DNA of 10,218 nucleotides from Pseudomonadota bacterium (lineage in GTDB: Bacteria > Pseudomonadota > Gammaproteobacteria > Xanthomonadales > Rhodanobacteraceae). Positions 1-5,584 of the stretch are shown here, in pieces. A program made the translations under genes and the position numbers. The stretch lies in contig JAJYDI010000070.1 in the NCBI GenBank assembly GCA_021777635.1, forward strand, positions 1 to 10,218, written 5' to 3'. The first letter of the stretch is position 1, and every line of letters starts with the position of its first letter. The notes below the pieces were generated by a model, which was not told the origin of the DNA, did no database searches, and saw only the letters and a program-made list of their open reading frames with translations.

Positions 1-306
1 ACCGATGCTGTTGCTGGAACCGGGCAGCGTGCCGTCGGTGAGATTGACCCACTTGACGCCGTAGTCGGTGCTGCGCCACACGCCGCCGTCGACCCCGCCC
101 ATGTAGAACAGGTCGCGCTCGCCGGGAACGCCCGCCACCGCGACCACGCGCCCGCCGATGTAGGGGCCGACGCTGCGCCACTTCATCAGCGCGTTCAGCG
201 GAACCGGCGCCGGGGCTGCCTCGGCCGCCGGCAAGGCCAGCATCGCGAGCATCGCGACCGGCAGGATCAAACCAAGATTCCGCAACCGACCGGCAAGACG
301 ATTCAT
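1..306 (-). CDS. Exported BNR/sortilin-type beta-propeller protein, N-terminal part
   Basis: The reading frame starts with ATG at 306 and runs off the window edge, giving 102 codons with no stop. Residues 1-31 form a Sec signal peptide: basic start (MNRLAGRLR), long hydrophobic core, and an AEA-type cleavage site near residue 30. The mature part begins with KWRSVGPYIGGRVVAVAGV and contains a perfect Asp-box at residues 79-86 (STDYGVKW, pattern S-x-D-x-G-x-x-W) next to GGVDGGVWR. This is the opening blade of the WD40/BNR-like propeller proteins often annotated as 'glycosyl hydrolase' or sortilin/VPS10-like. Members are usually long (about 1000 residues), so most of this gene is outside the window. 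The enzymatic activity of such proteins is not established, so I call only the fold and the export. A weak Shine-Dalgarno (GGGGG at 315-319) lies 8 nt upstream of the start. The family call is good; the substrate is unknown. Confidence 0.82.
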   Translation of the reverse strand, partial: MNRLAGRLRNLGLILPVAMLAMLALPAAEAAPAPVPLNALMKWRSVGPYIGGRVVAVAGVPGERDLFYMGGVDGGVWRSTDYGVKWVNLTDGTLPGSSNSIG

Positions 307-326
307 CGCAGCAACCCCCGTACCCT

Positions 327-343
327 GGACGCACAACGCGTCC
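327..343 (-). other. Hairpin in the 5' leader of the beta-propeller gene
   Basis: A perfect 6-bp inverted repeat with a 5-nt loop (GGACGC, 5 nt, GCGTCC) sits about 20 nt upstream of the ATG at 306. It lies just upstream of the poly-G ribosome-binding site. It could influence translation or be chance in GC-rich DNA. No U-tract follows it, so it is not an obvious terminator. Confidence 0.3.
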
Positions 344-436
344 GCCGACGGTAGTCAGCGGCATGGGGCGATGCAAACAAAACCCGCATCCGCTTGTTTA
401 CGGTTTCGACAGAATTCAAGGTCCGCGCGGGGCCGA

Positions 437-480
437 CGTGCTCGTCCCGCGAGCACGGTTGCCGGCGGGCCTGCCGCAAC
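437..480 (-). terminator. Tandem hairpins downstream of the alkaline phosphatase gene (possible terminator)
   Basis: About 50 nt past the phosphatase stop codon there is a perfect 8-bp stem with a 5-nt loop (CGTGCTCG at 437-444, CGAGCACG at 450-457). Beside it is a second, imperfect palindrome at about 459-480 (TTGC...GCAA ends, GC-rich core). Neither is followed on the minus strand by a clear T-run, so a standard intrinsic terminator is not proven. The position between two same-strand genes fits transcript-end processing. Confidence 0.35.
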
Positions 481-507
481 GGCGGGTCGCTGCCCTCGCT
501 GCCGGCC

Positions 508-2232
508 TCAGCGCGCGACCGGACCCGACGCGCTGCGTTCGGGCAGGGCGACCGGCACGCCGTCCGCGCAGGCGCCGAGCCGGCACAGCGCGTTGCGGAT
601 CGCCGGGGCCTGCTGCGCGATCAGGTGGAAGATGGCGTTCTGTTCGAACTCGCCGTGGAAGGCGGCGGCGCCCGGACCGCGCGCCCAGATGCCGACGTCC
701 TCGCCGCCGTGGGTTTCATCCTTGAGCGGCAGCACGGATTCCTGCAGGTAGTCGGGCGCGCCGGTTGCGGCCGCGGTCAGCGCCGGACGGCCGTCATGGA
801 TGCCGGAGTAGCTGCTGAAGTAGTGCGGATAGTGCTTGGAGCCCTCGGGCTGGCGATCGCTGGCGCCGGTGTAGCCGGGGCCGTTGGCGAAACCGAGCGT
901 GGTGTAGGGCCGCCCCTGCGCGTCGCGCGCCATGCCGGGCGCGACCGGCATGATGTAGCTGTCGTGCGGGCCTTCGACCAGACCGAGGATGGCGTTGCCG
1001 CGCTTCGGGTAGCCGGCGAAGGTGAGGGTGTGGCTGTGATCGGCGGTGACCACGATCAGGGTGTCGGGCCCGGCCAGTTCGACCGCGGCCTGCACCGCAT
1101 CGGCGAAGGCACGCGTCTCGTCCAGCGCGCGGTAGGCGTTGCCGGCGTGCAGGGCGTGATCGATGCGTCCGCCCTCGACCATCAGCACGTAGCCCCTGCG
1201 GTTGCTTTGCAGCACGCGGATCGCGGTACGCGTCATCGCGGCGAGGCTGGGCTCGTCGAGCTGCTGCGCGCGACGGTCGTGGTCGTATTCCAGGTGCGAG
1301 GGATTGAACAGGCCGAGCAGGTGGCGCGTGCGCGCGGGATCGACCGCCGCCAGCTGGGTCGCGTTCCAGACATACGCGCTGGCCGGACGCTGGCGCCACT
1401 CGGCAATCAGGTCGCGGCCGTCGAGGCGCTGGCCGACCAGACCCTCGCGCTGCGGATCGGGCACGCCGGCCGGCATGAAGCCGGTACGACCGCCGCCCAG
1501 CGCGACGTCGAGTCCGCCGGCGGCGGCGCTGTCGGCGAGCTGCGCGGCAAAGTCGCGGCAGCCCGCCGCGATCGCCTCCGGCGGCAGGTCGGCATCGACC
1601 TCCCAGTTGCGCTCGGGGCCATGGCCGTAAGTCGCTGCCGGCGTGGCGTGGGTGAGGCGCGTGGTGGTGACGGCGCCGGTGGCCAGGCCCGCGCGCGCGG
1701 CCAGCTCCAGCAGCGTCATCAGCCCGGCGCCGCGCGCCGAGGCGCAGTCGCCGCGGCGCGCGGTCTGATCGACGCCGATGAAGCCGGCCTGCGTCTTCAC
1801 GCCGGTCATGATCGCGGTCATGGTGCCGGCCGAGTCGGGCGTCTGCTGGTTGGTCTCGTAGGTGCGGCTGAGCGCCGTGTAGGGAAACCGCTCGAAGCTG
1901 AGGCGATGACTCTCGCCGTCCTGCCCGGCGCGCTGGCCGGCGAAGATGTGCGCGGCGGCGACGGTGGTGAAGCCCATGCCGTCGCCGAGCAACACGATCA
2001 CGTTGCGCACGTGCGCCGGCCCGCCGGCCTCGGCGATGGCGCGCTGCGCGGCACGCGCACCGGCCTCGTACCACCACGCCGGGGTCTCGCCCGCGGGGCG
2101 CGCGATCGCCGGGATCGCGGGAACGCGGCTGATCGCTTCGGCGCGTACGTCGCGTGCCGGCAGTGCGCTGCCGGCGATCAGCAGGGCGAGACCCAGTGCG
2201 AATGCCGGGCGCGGACGGGCGGATGCAGGCAT
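508..2232 (-). CDS. phoA: Alkaline phosphatase, PhoA family, exported
   Basis: This periplasmic or secreted metalloenzyme hydrolyses phosphate monoesters. The chosen ATG at 2232 gives 574 residues. It is preceded by GGAGAG (2240-2245) at 7-nt spacing and opens directly into a Sec signal peptide (residues 1 to about 31, hydrophobic core FALGLALLIAGSALP). The longer open frame up to 2346 would put 38 arginine/proline-rich residues before the signal peptide, so I reject it. Family residues in order: metal ligand D84 (LLGDGMG), D133 and nucleophile S134 (TPDSAGT), H195 and T197 (THATPA), phosphate-binding R208, E353, D358 and H362 (MVEGGRIDHALH), D398 and H399 (TADHSH), H508 (THGGEDVG). The equivalents of E. 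coli Asp153 and Lys328 are both His (H195, H359), as in mammalian-type enzymes. It is somewhat longer than E. coli PhoA (471 residues). The family is near certain; phosphate-starvation control is expected but no Pho box is evident. Confidence 0.95.
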   Translation of the reverse strand: MPASARPRPAFALGLALLIAGSALPARDVRAEAISRVPAIPAIARPAGETPAWWYEAGARAAQRAIAEAGGPAHVRNVIVLLGDGMGFTTVAAAHIFAGQRAGQDGESHRLSFERFPYTALSRTYETNQQTPDSAGTMTAIMTGVKTQAGFIGVDQTARRGDCASARGAGLMTLLELAARAGLATGAVTTTRLTHATPAATYGHGPERNWEVDADLPPEAIAAGCRDFAAQLADSAAAGGLDVALGGGRTGFMPAGVPDPQREGLVGQRLDGRDLIAEWRQRPASAYVWNATQLAAVDPARTRHLLGLFNPSHLEYDHDRRAQQLDEPSLAAMTRTAIRVLQSNRRGYVLMVEGGRIDHALHAGNAYRALDETRAFADAVQAAVELAGPDTLIVVTADHSHTLTFAGYPKRGNAILGLVEGPHDSYIMPVAPGMARDAQGRPYTTLGFANGPGYTGASDRQPEGSKHYPHYFSSYSGIHDGRPALTAAATGAPDYLQESVLPLKDETHGGEDVGIWARGPGAAAFHGEFEQNAIFHLIAQQAPAIRNALCRLGACADGVPVALPERSASGPVAR

Positions 2233-2252
2233 GGCGACGCTCTCCGGCTTGA

Positions 2253-2263
2253 TTGCAAACCGC
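2253..2263 (-). repeat. 11-mer GCGGTTTGCAA upstream of the alkaline phosphatase gene
   Basis: An exact 11-nt word that occurs three times in the window: here, at 3611-3621 (minus) and at 3511-3521 (plus). All three copies are non-coding, or probably so, and lie upstream of exported phosphorus-related hydrolases. Here it sits between the putative -10 box and the ribosome-binding site. It may be a leftover end of a dispersed repeat or a regulatory site; the sequence alone does not decide. Confidence 0.35.
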
Positions 2264-2264
2264 A

Positions 2265-2270
2265 AGAATA
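2265..2270 (-). promoter_or_regulatory. Possible -10 box for the alkaline phosphatase gene
   Basis: On the minus strand TATTCT lies about 33 nt upstream of the ATG at 2232, in a small AT-rich island (about 2248-2270) within very GC-rich DNA. No convincing -35 hexamer is seen at 16-18 nt. Just downstream is an exact copy of GCGGTTTGCAA (2253-2263), which also occurs upstream of the RNase T2 gene. The assignment rests on position and base composition only. Confidence 0.3.
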
Positions 2271-2409
2271 GGGCCGCCGCCGCGCGGTCGGCATGTGGCA
2301 AAGGTCGTCGTGGCCGCTGCGCAGCAGGTCGTCGGGACTCCATCACTGCCCCGTGTCATCGCCCGGCCCAAGCCTTCGTTGCATGTCAACCCGCGGCCGC
2401 GGCTCCTCG

Positions 2410-2519
2410 GTCATCCCGAGGCCGCAGGCCGAAGGATCTCGCTCTTCGGCTTTGACCACCGCGCCGCGGCAACCGGGCAAGCAGAAGCAGGCACGCGATT
2501 CTTCGCTGCGCTCAGCAAC
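2410..2519. repeat. Degenerate inverted repeat, dispersed intergenic type
   Basis: The left arm, about 2410-2442, begins GTCATCCCGAG and contains CGCAG, CGAAG and GGATCTCGC. The right arm, 2495-2519, read on the minus strand runs GTTGCTGAGCGCAGCGAAGA then ATCGC, and matches the left arm apart from short GC insertions. Within the left arm, CCGAAG (2429-2434) and CTTCGG (2444-2449) also form a 6-bp hairpin. The core resembles the 'GTCATCC-GAGCGCAGCGAAGGATC' palindromes scattered between genes of many proteobacteria. That resemblance is from memory, not a search. Confidence 0.45.
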
Positions 2520-2537
2520 TGTCTTGATCAGGCCATG

Positions 2538-2616
2538 GCAGCGATGCAGGCGGGGCTGCAAAGCCGCGAACCGCCTGCCCAGGAGCTGGGCTTGCCAGCC
2601 CCGCCTGCGATGCTGC
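2538..2616. repeat. Long inverted repeat (28-nt arms) with strong hairpin potential
   Basis: Left arm 2538-2565 and right arm 2589-2616 are inverted copies matching at 23 of 28 positions. They include an uninterrupted 13-bp core (GCAGGCGGGGCTG at 2546-2558, complement at 2596-2608), separated by a 23-nt loop. The transcript of either strand would fold into a very stable stem. It lies about 100 nt past the RNase T2 stop, so it could protect or end that mRNA. No T-run follows on the minus strand, and a REP/BIME-like dispersed element is the more likely identity. Confidence 0.6.
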
Positions 2617-2631
2617 ATCGAATCATCGACC

Positions 2632-2665
2632 CCCGGATTCCGCCCCTCATGGGGTTCCATCCGGG
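2632..2665. repeat. Short palindromic element CCCGGAT...ATCCGGG
   Basis: CCCGGAT (2632-2638) pairs with ATCCGGG (2659-2665) around an inner CCCC-TCAT-GGGG hairpin (2643-2654). On the minus strand the pattern reads TAGCCCGGATGG ... GGAATCCGGG, very like a common dispersed proteobacterial intergenic repeat (recalled, not searched). It lies 50 nt beyond the RNase T2 stop and is that gene's nearest downstream hairpin. Confidence 0.5.
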
Positions 2666-2714
2666 CTACCCGGCGCATCGATTGAACGCGACCCGGTATC
2701 AGGGGCTTCCCCGC

Positions 2715-3494
2715 TCAGCGGACGATGGCGATGCGCGCGGGGCAGTTGCCGCGGCGGCCGGCGGCGAAGCTGACGGGCGCCGGAAACCGATCGATGCGGT
2801 CGGCGCGGATCGTCAGCCAGGCCTGCACCAGCACGTCCGCGCGCGCCGCACCGGGTGCACGACCGCAGCGCAGTTCCAATGCGGCGCTGGAATCGAGCCC
2901 GAAGCCGCGCGCGAACGCCGCCCGCAGCGCGGCGCGACCGACCGTCTGCCCGCGATGCGCGCGCAGATAGGCCGTGAACGGGTTGGCGTTGACGCGGGCG
3001 GCGAGATCCAGCGCACGGCGGAAGAACGCGTTGGCCTCGAAGCCGTAGCAGGCGGCGTGCTTGAAGAACTCGTGGCGATCGAGGCAGCTCGCCGCGGCCG
3101 GCATCGCCGCATCCAGCCGCGCGCGCAGCGTCGGCTCGAGATCGAGCCGCGGATTGCTGCATGACGTCGCCGGAATGGCGTGCCCCGGGCCGTACCAGTA
3201 GCAGCCGTAGCGCCACCAGACGGGATCGGGCATGCCGGCCTGCGCGAGACCGCGCGGCGTGCTCGGCCACAGGCCGTGCAGGCTCCATTGCCGGCTGGCG
3301 ACGGCATCGGGTTTGCGCGTCGCGCAGTGCGGCCCCGCGAGTTCGTCGCGCGTCAGGCAGGCGCCCGGCTGCCAGATCAGGGCGAAGGTGTAGTGCCCGA
3401 AGTGCATGTCGCGGATTGCAGTATCGGCACGCGCCGCGCCCGCCGCGAACAGTGCCGCCGCAAACAACCCCGCGATCAACCAAGCAGTTTGCAA
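2715..3494 (-). CDS. Ribonuclease T2 family protein, exported
   Basis: An endoribonuclease of the RNase I/T2 family, which cleaves single-stranded RNA through 2',3'-cyclic phosphates, usually in the periplasm or outside the cell. Both active-site blocks are present: CAS I WSLHGLWPS (about residues 70-78 from the start used here, His73) and CAS II HEFFKHAACYG (about 141-151, with His141, Glu142, Lys145, His146). Several Cys residues suit disulfides. The frame is open to an ATG at 3629 (304 codons), but the first 45 codons there run through hairpins and a 111-bp repeat element. I therefore prefer the TTG at 3494, with AGGA (3504-3507) 9 nt upstream. It opens at once into a hydrophobic signal peptide (AWLIAGLFAAALFAAGAARA, cleaved about residue 23) and gives 259 residues, close to E. 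coli RNase I (268). This signal peptide lacks an N-terminal basic residue, so the start remains uncertain; the family is secure. Confidence 0.9.
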   Translation of the reverse strand: MQTAWLIAGLFAAALFAAGAARADTAIRDMHFGHYTFALIWQPGACLTRDELAGPHCATRKPDAVASRQWSLHGLWPSTPRGLAQAGMPDPVWWRYGCYWYGPGHAIPATSCSNPRLDLEPTLRARLDAAMPAAASCLDRHEFFKHAACYGFEANAFFRRALDLAARVNANPFTAYLRAHRGQTVGRAALRAAFARGFGLDSSAALELRCGRAPGAARADVLVQAWLTIRADRIDRFPAPVSFAAGRRGNCPARIAIVR

Positions 3495-3528
3495 AACCGG
3501 GCATCCTGCCGCGGTTTGCAAGCAAACG

Positions 3529-3547
3529 GGCGCGGCAAAGCCGCGCC
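3529..3547. repeat. Perfect 8-bp hairpin with AAA loop
   Basis: GGCGCGGC and GCCGCGCC flank a 3-nt loop, a self-complementary stem of only G and C. It is nested in the 111-bp element and lies just upstream of the preferred RNase T2 start. If transcribed it would sit in the 5' leader and could hinder ribosome access or stop upstream transcripts. Confidence 0.6.
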
Positions 3548-3553
3548 ACCTCT

Positions 3554-3585
3554 GTCGCGACAAGCACTGGCGTGCTCGTCGCGAC
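3554..3585. repeat. Inverted repeat with 14-nt arms on GTCGCGAC
   Basis: GTCGCGAC-A-AGCAC (3554-3567) faces GTGCT-C-GTCGCGAC (3572-3585) across a TGGC loop, with a single mismatch in 14. GTCGCGAC is itself a palindrome, so each arm can also pair with itself. It is the central fold of the 111-bp element. Confidence 0.6.
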
Positions 3586-3669
3586 GGCACATCCCTGTGC
3601 CGGAGCGATTTTGCAAACCGCTCAATCATCGATCAGCCCGCATCGGCATTCCCCCGTCGCATGACGGTC

Positions 3670-3681
3670 GAGCATAGTCAA
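3670..3681 (-). promoter_or_regulatory. Weak promoter-like sequence upstream of RNase T2
   Basis: The minus strand reads TTGACTATGCT here, the most AT-rich spot between the racemase stop and the repeat element. TATGCT (3670-3675) could be a -10 box with a poor -35 (TTCCGT, 18 nt upstream). A start here would transcribe the whole 111-bp element into the RNase T2 leader. The match is weak and rests on position. Confidence 0.22.
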
Positions 3682-3745
3682 TCGCGATGACCGCACGGAA
3701 CCGGCCCCGCCGATCCTGCGCCGGGTTTTGCCTGCGCGACGGCGC

Positions 3746-4438
3746 TCAATCGAGGGCCGCATCCACCAGCGCTTCGGCGTGCAGCTGCGTGGTATCGAAC
3801 AACGGCGCGGCGGCATCGCGCTGGCGCAGCAGCAGGCCGACCTCGGTGCAGCCGAGAATCACGCCCTCGGCGCCAGCGTCCACGAGTTCCTGCACGATCG
3901 CGCGATAGTGCTCGCGCGAGTCCTCGCGCACCTCGCCGCGACAGAGCTCGTCGTAGATCACGCGATGCACCTCGGCGCGCGCCGGCGCATCGGGAACCAC
4001 GACATCGAGCCCGAAAGCCCGGGCGAGACGTTCACGATAGAAGCCCTGCTCCATGGTGAAGCGGGTTCCGAGCAGACCCACCCGGCGCACTCCGGCAGCG
4101 ACCAGGGCGGTGCCGGTCGCATCGGCGATATGCAGCAGCGGCACGTCCACCGCGGCCTGGATGGCGTCGGCGACCTTGTGCATCGTATTGGTGCACAAGC
4201 CGATCAGATCCGCTCCCGCCGCCTGCAGGGCGCGGGCGGCATCGGCGAGCAGCACGCCGGCGCGGTCCCAGTCGCCCTCGCGCTGGCAGTCCTCGATCTC
4301 GGCGAAGTCCACCGAATACAGCAGGCAGCGCGCCGAGTGCAGGCCACCCCGACGCGCCGCGACCCGCCGGTTGATCGACTGGTAATAGCACGCGCTCGAT
4401 TCCCAGCTCATGCCGCCGATCAGGCCGATCATCTTCAT
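3746..4438 (-). CDS. ygeA: YgeA-type aspartate/glutamate racemase family protein
   Basis: A cofactor-independent amino-acid racemase of the Asp/Glu/hydantoin racemase superfamily, which uses two cysteines as acid/base pair to interconvert L- and D-amino acids in the cytoplasm. Both cysteines are present: C82 in LCTNTMHK and C197 in LGCTEVGLL. The start MIGLIGGMSWESSACYY, the segment GGLHSA...YSVDFAEIE, and HIADATG and GTRFTMEQGFY match E. coli YgeA closely (recalled by eye). YgeA is a broad-specificity racemase of about 230 residues, and this protein is 230. The ATG at 4438 has AGGA (4446-4449) with 7-nt spacing. It is divergent from ubiA across 90 bp. The real substrate may not be aspartate; YgeA itself prefers other amino acids such as homoserine. 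D-amino acids could feed wall or biofilm processes, which is inference. Confidence 0.92.
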   Translation of the reverse strand: MKMIGLIGGMSWESSACYYQSINRRVAARRGGLHSARCLLYSVDFAEIEDCQREGDWDRAGVLLADAARALQAAGADLIGLCTNTMHKVADAIQAAVDVPLLHIADATGTALVAAGVRRVGLLGTRFTMEQGFYRERLARAFGLDVVVPDAPARAEVHRVIYDELCRGEVREDSREHYRAIVQELVDAGAEGVILGCTEVGLLLRQRDAAAPLFDTTQLHAEALVDAALD

Positions 4439-4528
4439 GGGGCGATCCTGCTGGCCGATGGATCAACTATGCCGCGTTCGCGCCTGCGCGCACAGCGGCG
4501 CCGGTATCACTGCCGTTAAACTGGCGCG
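4439..4528. promoter_or_regulatory. Divergent promoter region between racemase gene and ubiA
   Basis: These 90 bp must drive both genes. On the minus strand CATAGT (4466-4471) is a -10 candidate with TGTGCG 17 nt upstream and the racemase AGGA site downstream. On the plus strand TAAACT (4517-4522) ends only 6 nt before the ubiA ATG, with no Shine-Dalgarno in between. If it is a -10 box, ubiA would be transcribed without a leader. No operator-like inverted repeat was noticed. Confidence 0.35.
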
Positions 4529-5545
4529 ATGCCGCAGCCGCCGCGCCCGCCCCGCCGCCAACCACCCACGCCGCATGCCGCGCGATCCCGGCCGCGGCCG
4601 CCCGCACGCGCGGTCGCCCACCCGGCCGACGCCTCGGTGCGCTCCACGGCGGCGATCGAGTTCCTGCTGCGCTCGCTGCCCGGTCGCTGGCACGATCGGG
4701 TCCGCGCCTATCTGGTGCTGACCCGCTTCGATCGCCCGGTGGGCGCGCTGCTGCTGATGTGGCCGACGTGGTGGGCGCTGTGGCTGGCCGCGCACGATTT
4801 CCCTTCGCTGAAACTGCTGGCGATCTTCACCGTCGGCGTGTTCGTGATGCGCGCCGCGGGCTGTGCCATCAACGACTACGCCGATCGCGATCTCGATCCG
4901 CAGGTGCGGCGCACCGCCGGCCGCCCGCTGGCGGCGGGCCGGGTGACGCCGCGCGAGGCACTGCTCGTGTTCGCCGGGCTGCTGGTCGTCGCCTTTGGCC
5001 TGGTGCTGCTGACCAATCCGCTGACGATCAAGCTCAGTTTCGCCGGCGCCGCGCTGGCGGCACTGTACCCCTTCAGCAAGCGCTACACCGACCTGCCGCA
5101 GGTGGTGCTGGGCGCGGCCTTCGGCTGGTCGATCCCGATGGCTTTCGCGGCGGTCCAGGGCACGGTGCCGCCGCTGGGCTGGCTGCTGTTTCTGGGCAAC
5201 GTGCTGTGGTCGACGATCTACGACACCGAGTACGCGATGGTCGATCGCGCGGACGACCTCAAGGCCGGCGCGCGCTCGACCGCGATCCTGTTCGGCGACG
5301 CCGACCTGCCGATCCTCGGCGTGCTGATCGCGAGCTTCCTGCTGGCGATGCTGCTGGTCGGCACGCGCGCGCAGCTGGCGTGGCCGTACTTTGCCGGGCT
5401 CGCCGGCGCGGCCGGCCAGTTCGGCCGGCAGCTGTGGATCCAGCGCGACCGCCGGCCCGAGCATTGTCTGGCCGCGTTCCGCCAGAACAACCTGCTGGGC
5501 ATGACGCTGTGGGCCGGCATGGCGCTGGCGCTGGCCCTGCGCTGA
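4529..5545 (+). CDS. ubiA: 4-hydroxybenzoate polyprenyltransferase UbiA
   Basis: An integral-membrane prenyltransferase that attaches the polyprenyl tail to 4-hydroxybenzoate, the committed membrane step of ubiquinone synthesis. Both Asp-rich Mg-diphosphate motifs are present: NDYADRDLD (residues 115-123) and DTEYAMVDRADD (232-243). The family signature RFDRPVGALLLMWPTWWAL covers residues 66-84. Many hydrophobic helices run from about 70 to 338. The protein has 338 residues against about 290 in E. coli. The excess is an N-terminal tail of about 55 residues rich in Pro and Arg, ahead of the usual family start near residue 57. No internal ATG occurs before residue 77, and there is no Shine-Dalgarno before the ATG at 4529, so either the tail is real or translation begins at an internal GTG such as codon 37. 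The next gene follows 39 bp downstream on the same strand. Confidence 0.94.
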   Translation: MPQPPRPPRRQPPTPHAARSRPRPPARAVAHPADASVRSTAAIEFLLRSLPGRWHDRVRAYLVLTRFDRPVGALLLMWPTWWALWLAAHDFPSLKLLAIFTVGVFVMRAAGCAINDYADRDLDPQVRRTAGRPLAAGRVTPREALLVFAGLLVVAFGLVLLTNPLTIKLSFAGAALAALYPFSKRYTDLPQVVLGAAFGWSIPMAFAAVQGTVPPLGWLLFLGNVLWSTIYDTEYAMVDRADDLKAGARSTAILFGDADLPILGVLIASFLLAMLLVGTRAQLAWPYFAGLAGAAGQFGRQLWIQRDRRPEHCLAAFRQNNLLGMTLWAGMALALALR

Positions 5546-5584
5546 CGCGATGATGCGGCGCACCCGCCATCGAGCCCGCATCCC

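Larger units (their letters stand above)
2233..2714. other. Gene-free intergenic stretch rich in palindromic repeats
   Basis: These 482 bp separate the alkaline phosphatase start from the RNase T2 stop. I see no credible gene: the open frames here are arginine/proline-rich shadows without ribosome-binding sites. The proximal 60 bp hold the phosphatase leader and putative promoter. From about 2391 on there is a 12-bp palindrome (CCGCGGCCGCGG, 2391-2402), then three separate inverted-repeat elements, listed individually. The part next to the RNase T2 stop may also supply transcript termination for that gene. Confidence 0.7.
3511..3621. repeat. 111-bp MITE-like palindromic element with 11-bp terminal inverted repeats
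   Basis: The ends are perfect inverted repeats: GCGGTTTGCAA at 3511-3521 and TTGCAAACCGC at 3611-3621. Inside are two strong hairpins. One is an 8-bp perfect stem with an AAA loop (GGCGCGGC 3529-3536, GCCGCGCC 3540-3547). The other has 14-nt arms with one mismatch and a 4-nt loop (3554-3567 and 3572-3585, built on GTCGCGAC). A further TTTGCAAAACCG at 3488-3499 directly repeats the right-end TTTGCAAACCG (3610-3620) with one extra A. I see no clear target-site duplication and no transposase. It is either a miniature element or a REP-type palindrome cluster. Confidence 0.5.

Noticed and set aside
394..2271. A 625-codon plus-strand open frame opposite the alkaline phosphatase
   Set aside because: It is the antisense shadow of a gene with a full set of catalytic motifs. 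Its product is Arg/Gly/Ala-rich without domains, and it has no ribosome-binding site. Such long shadows are usual at this G+C content.
2233..2346. A 38-residue upstream extension of the alkaline phosphatase
   Set aside because: It would bury the signal peptide; the ATG at 2232 has a strong ribosome-binding site and the signal peptide directly after it.
2253..3164. A 303-codon plus-strand open frame across the intergenic region into RNase T2
   Set aside because: It runs through palindromic repeats and the antisense of RNase T2, and lacks a ribosome-binding site and any domain.
3622..3816. A 64-codon minus-strand frame between the racemase and RNase T2
   Set aside because: It begins inside the racemase gene in another frame, and its composition is Arg/Cys-rich without motifs.
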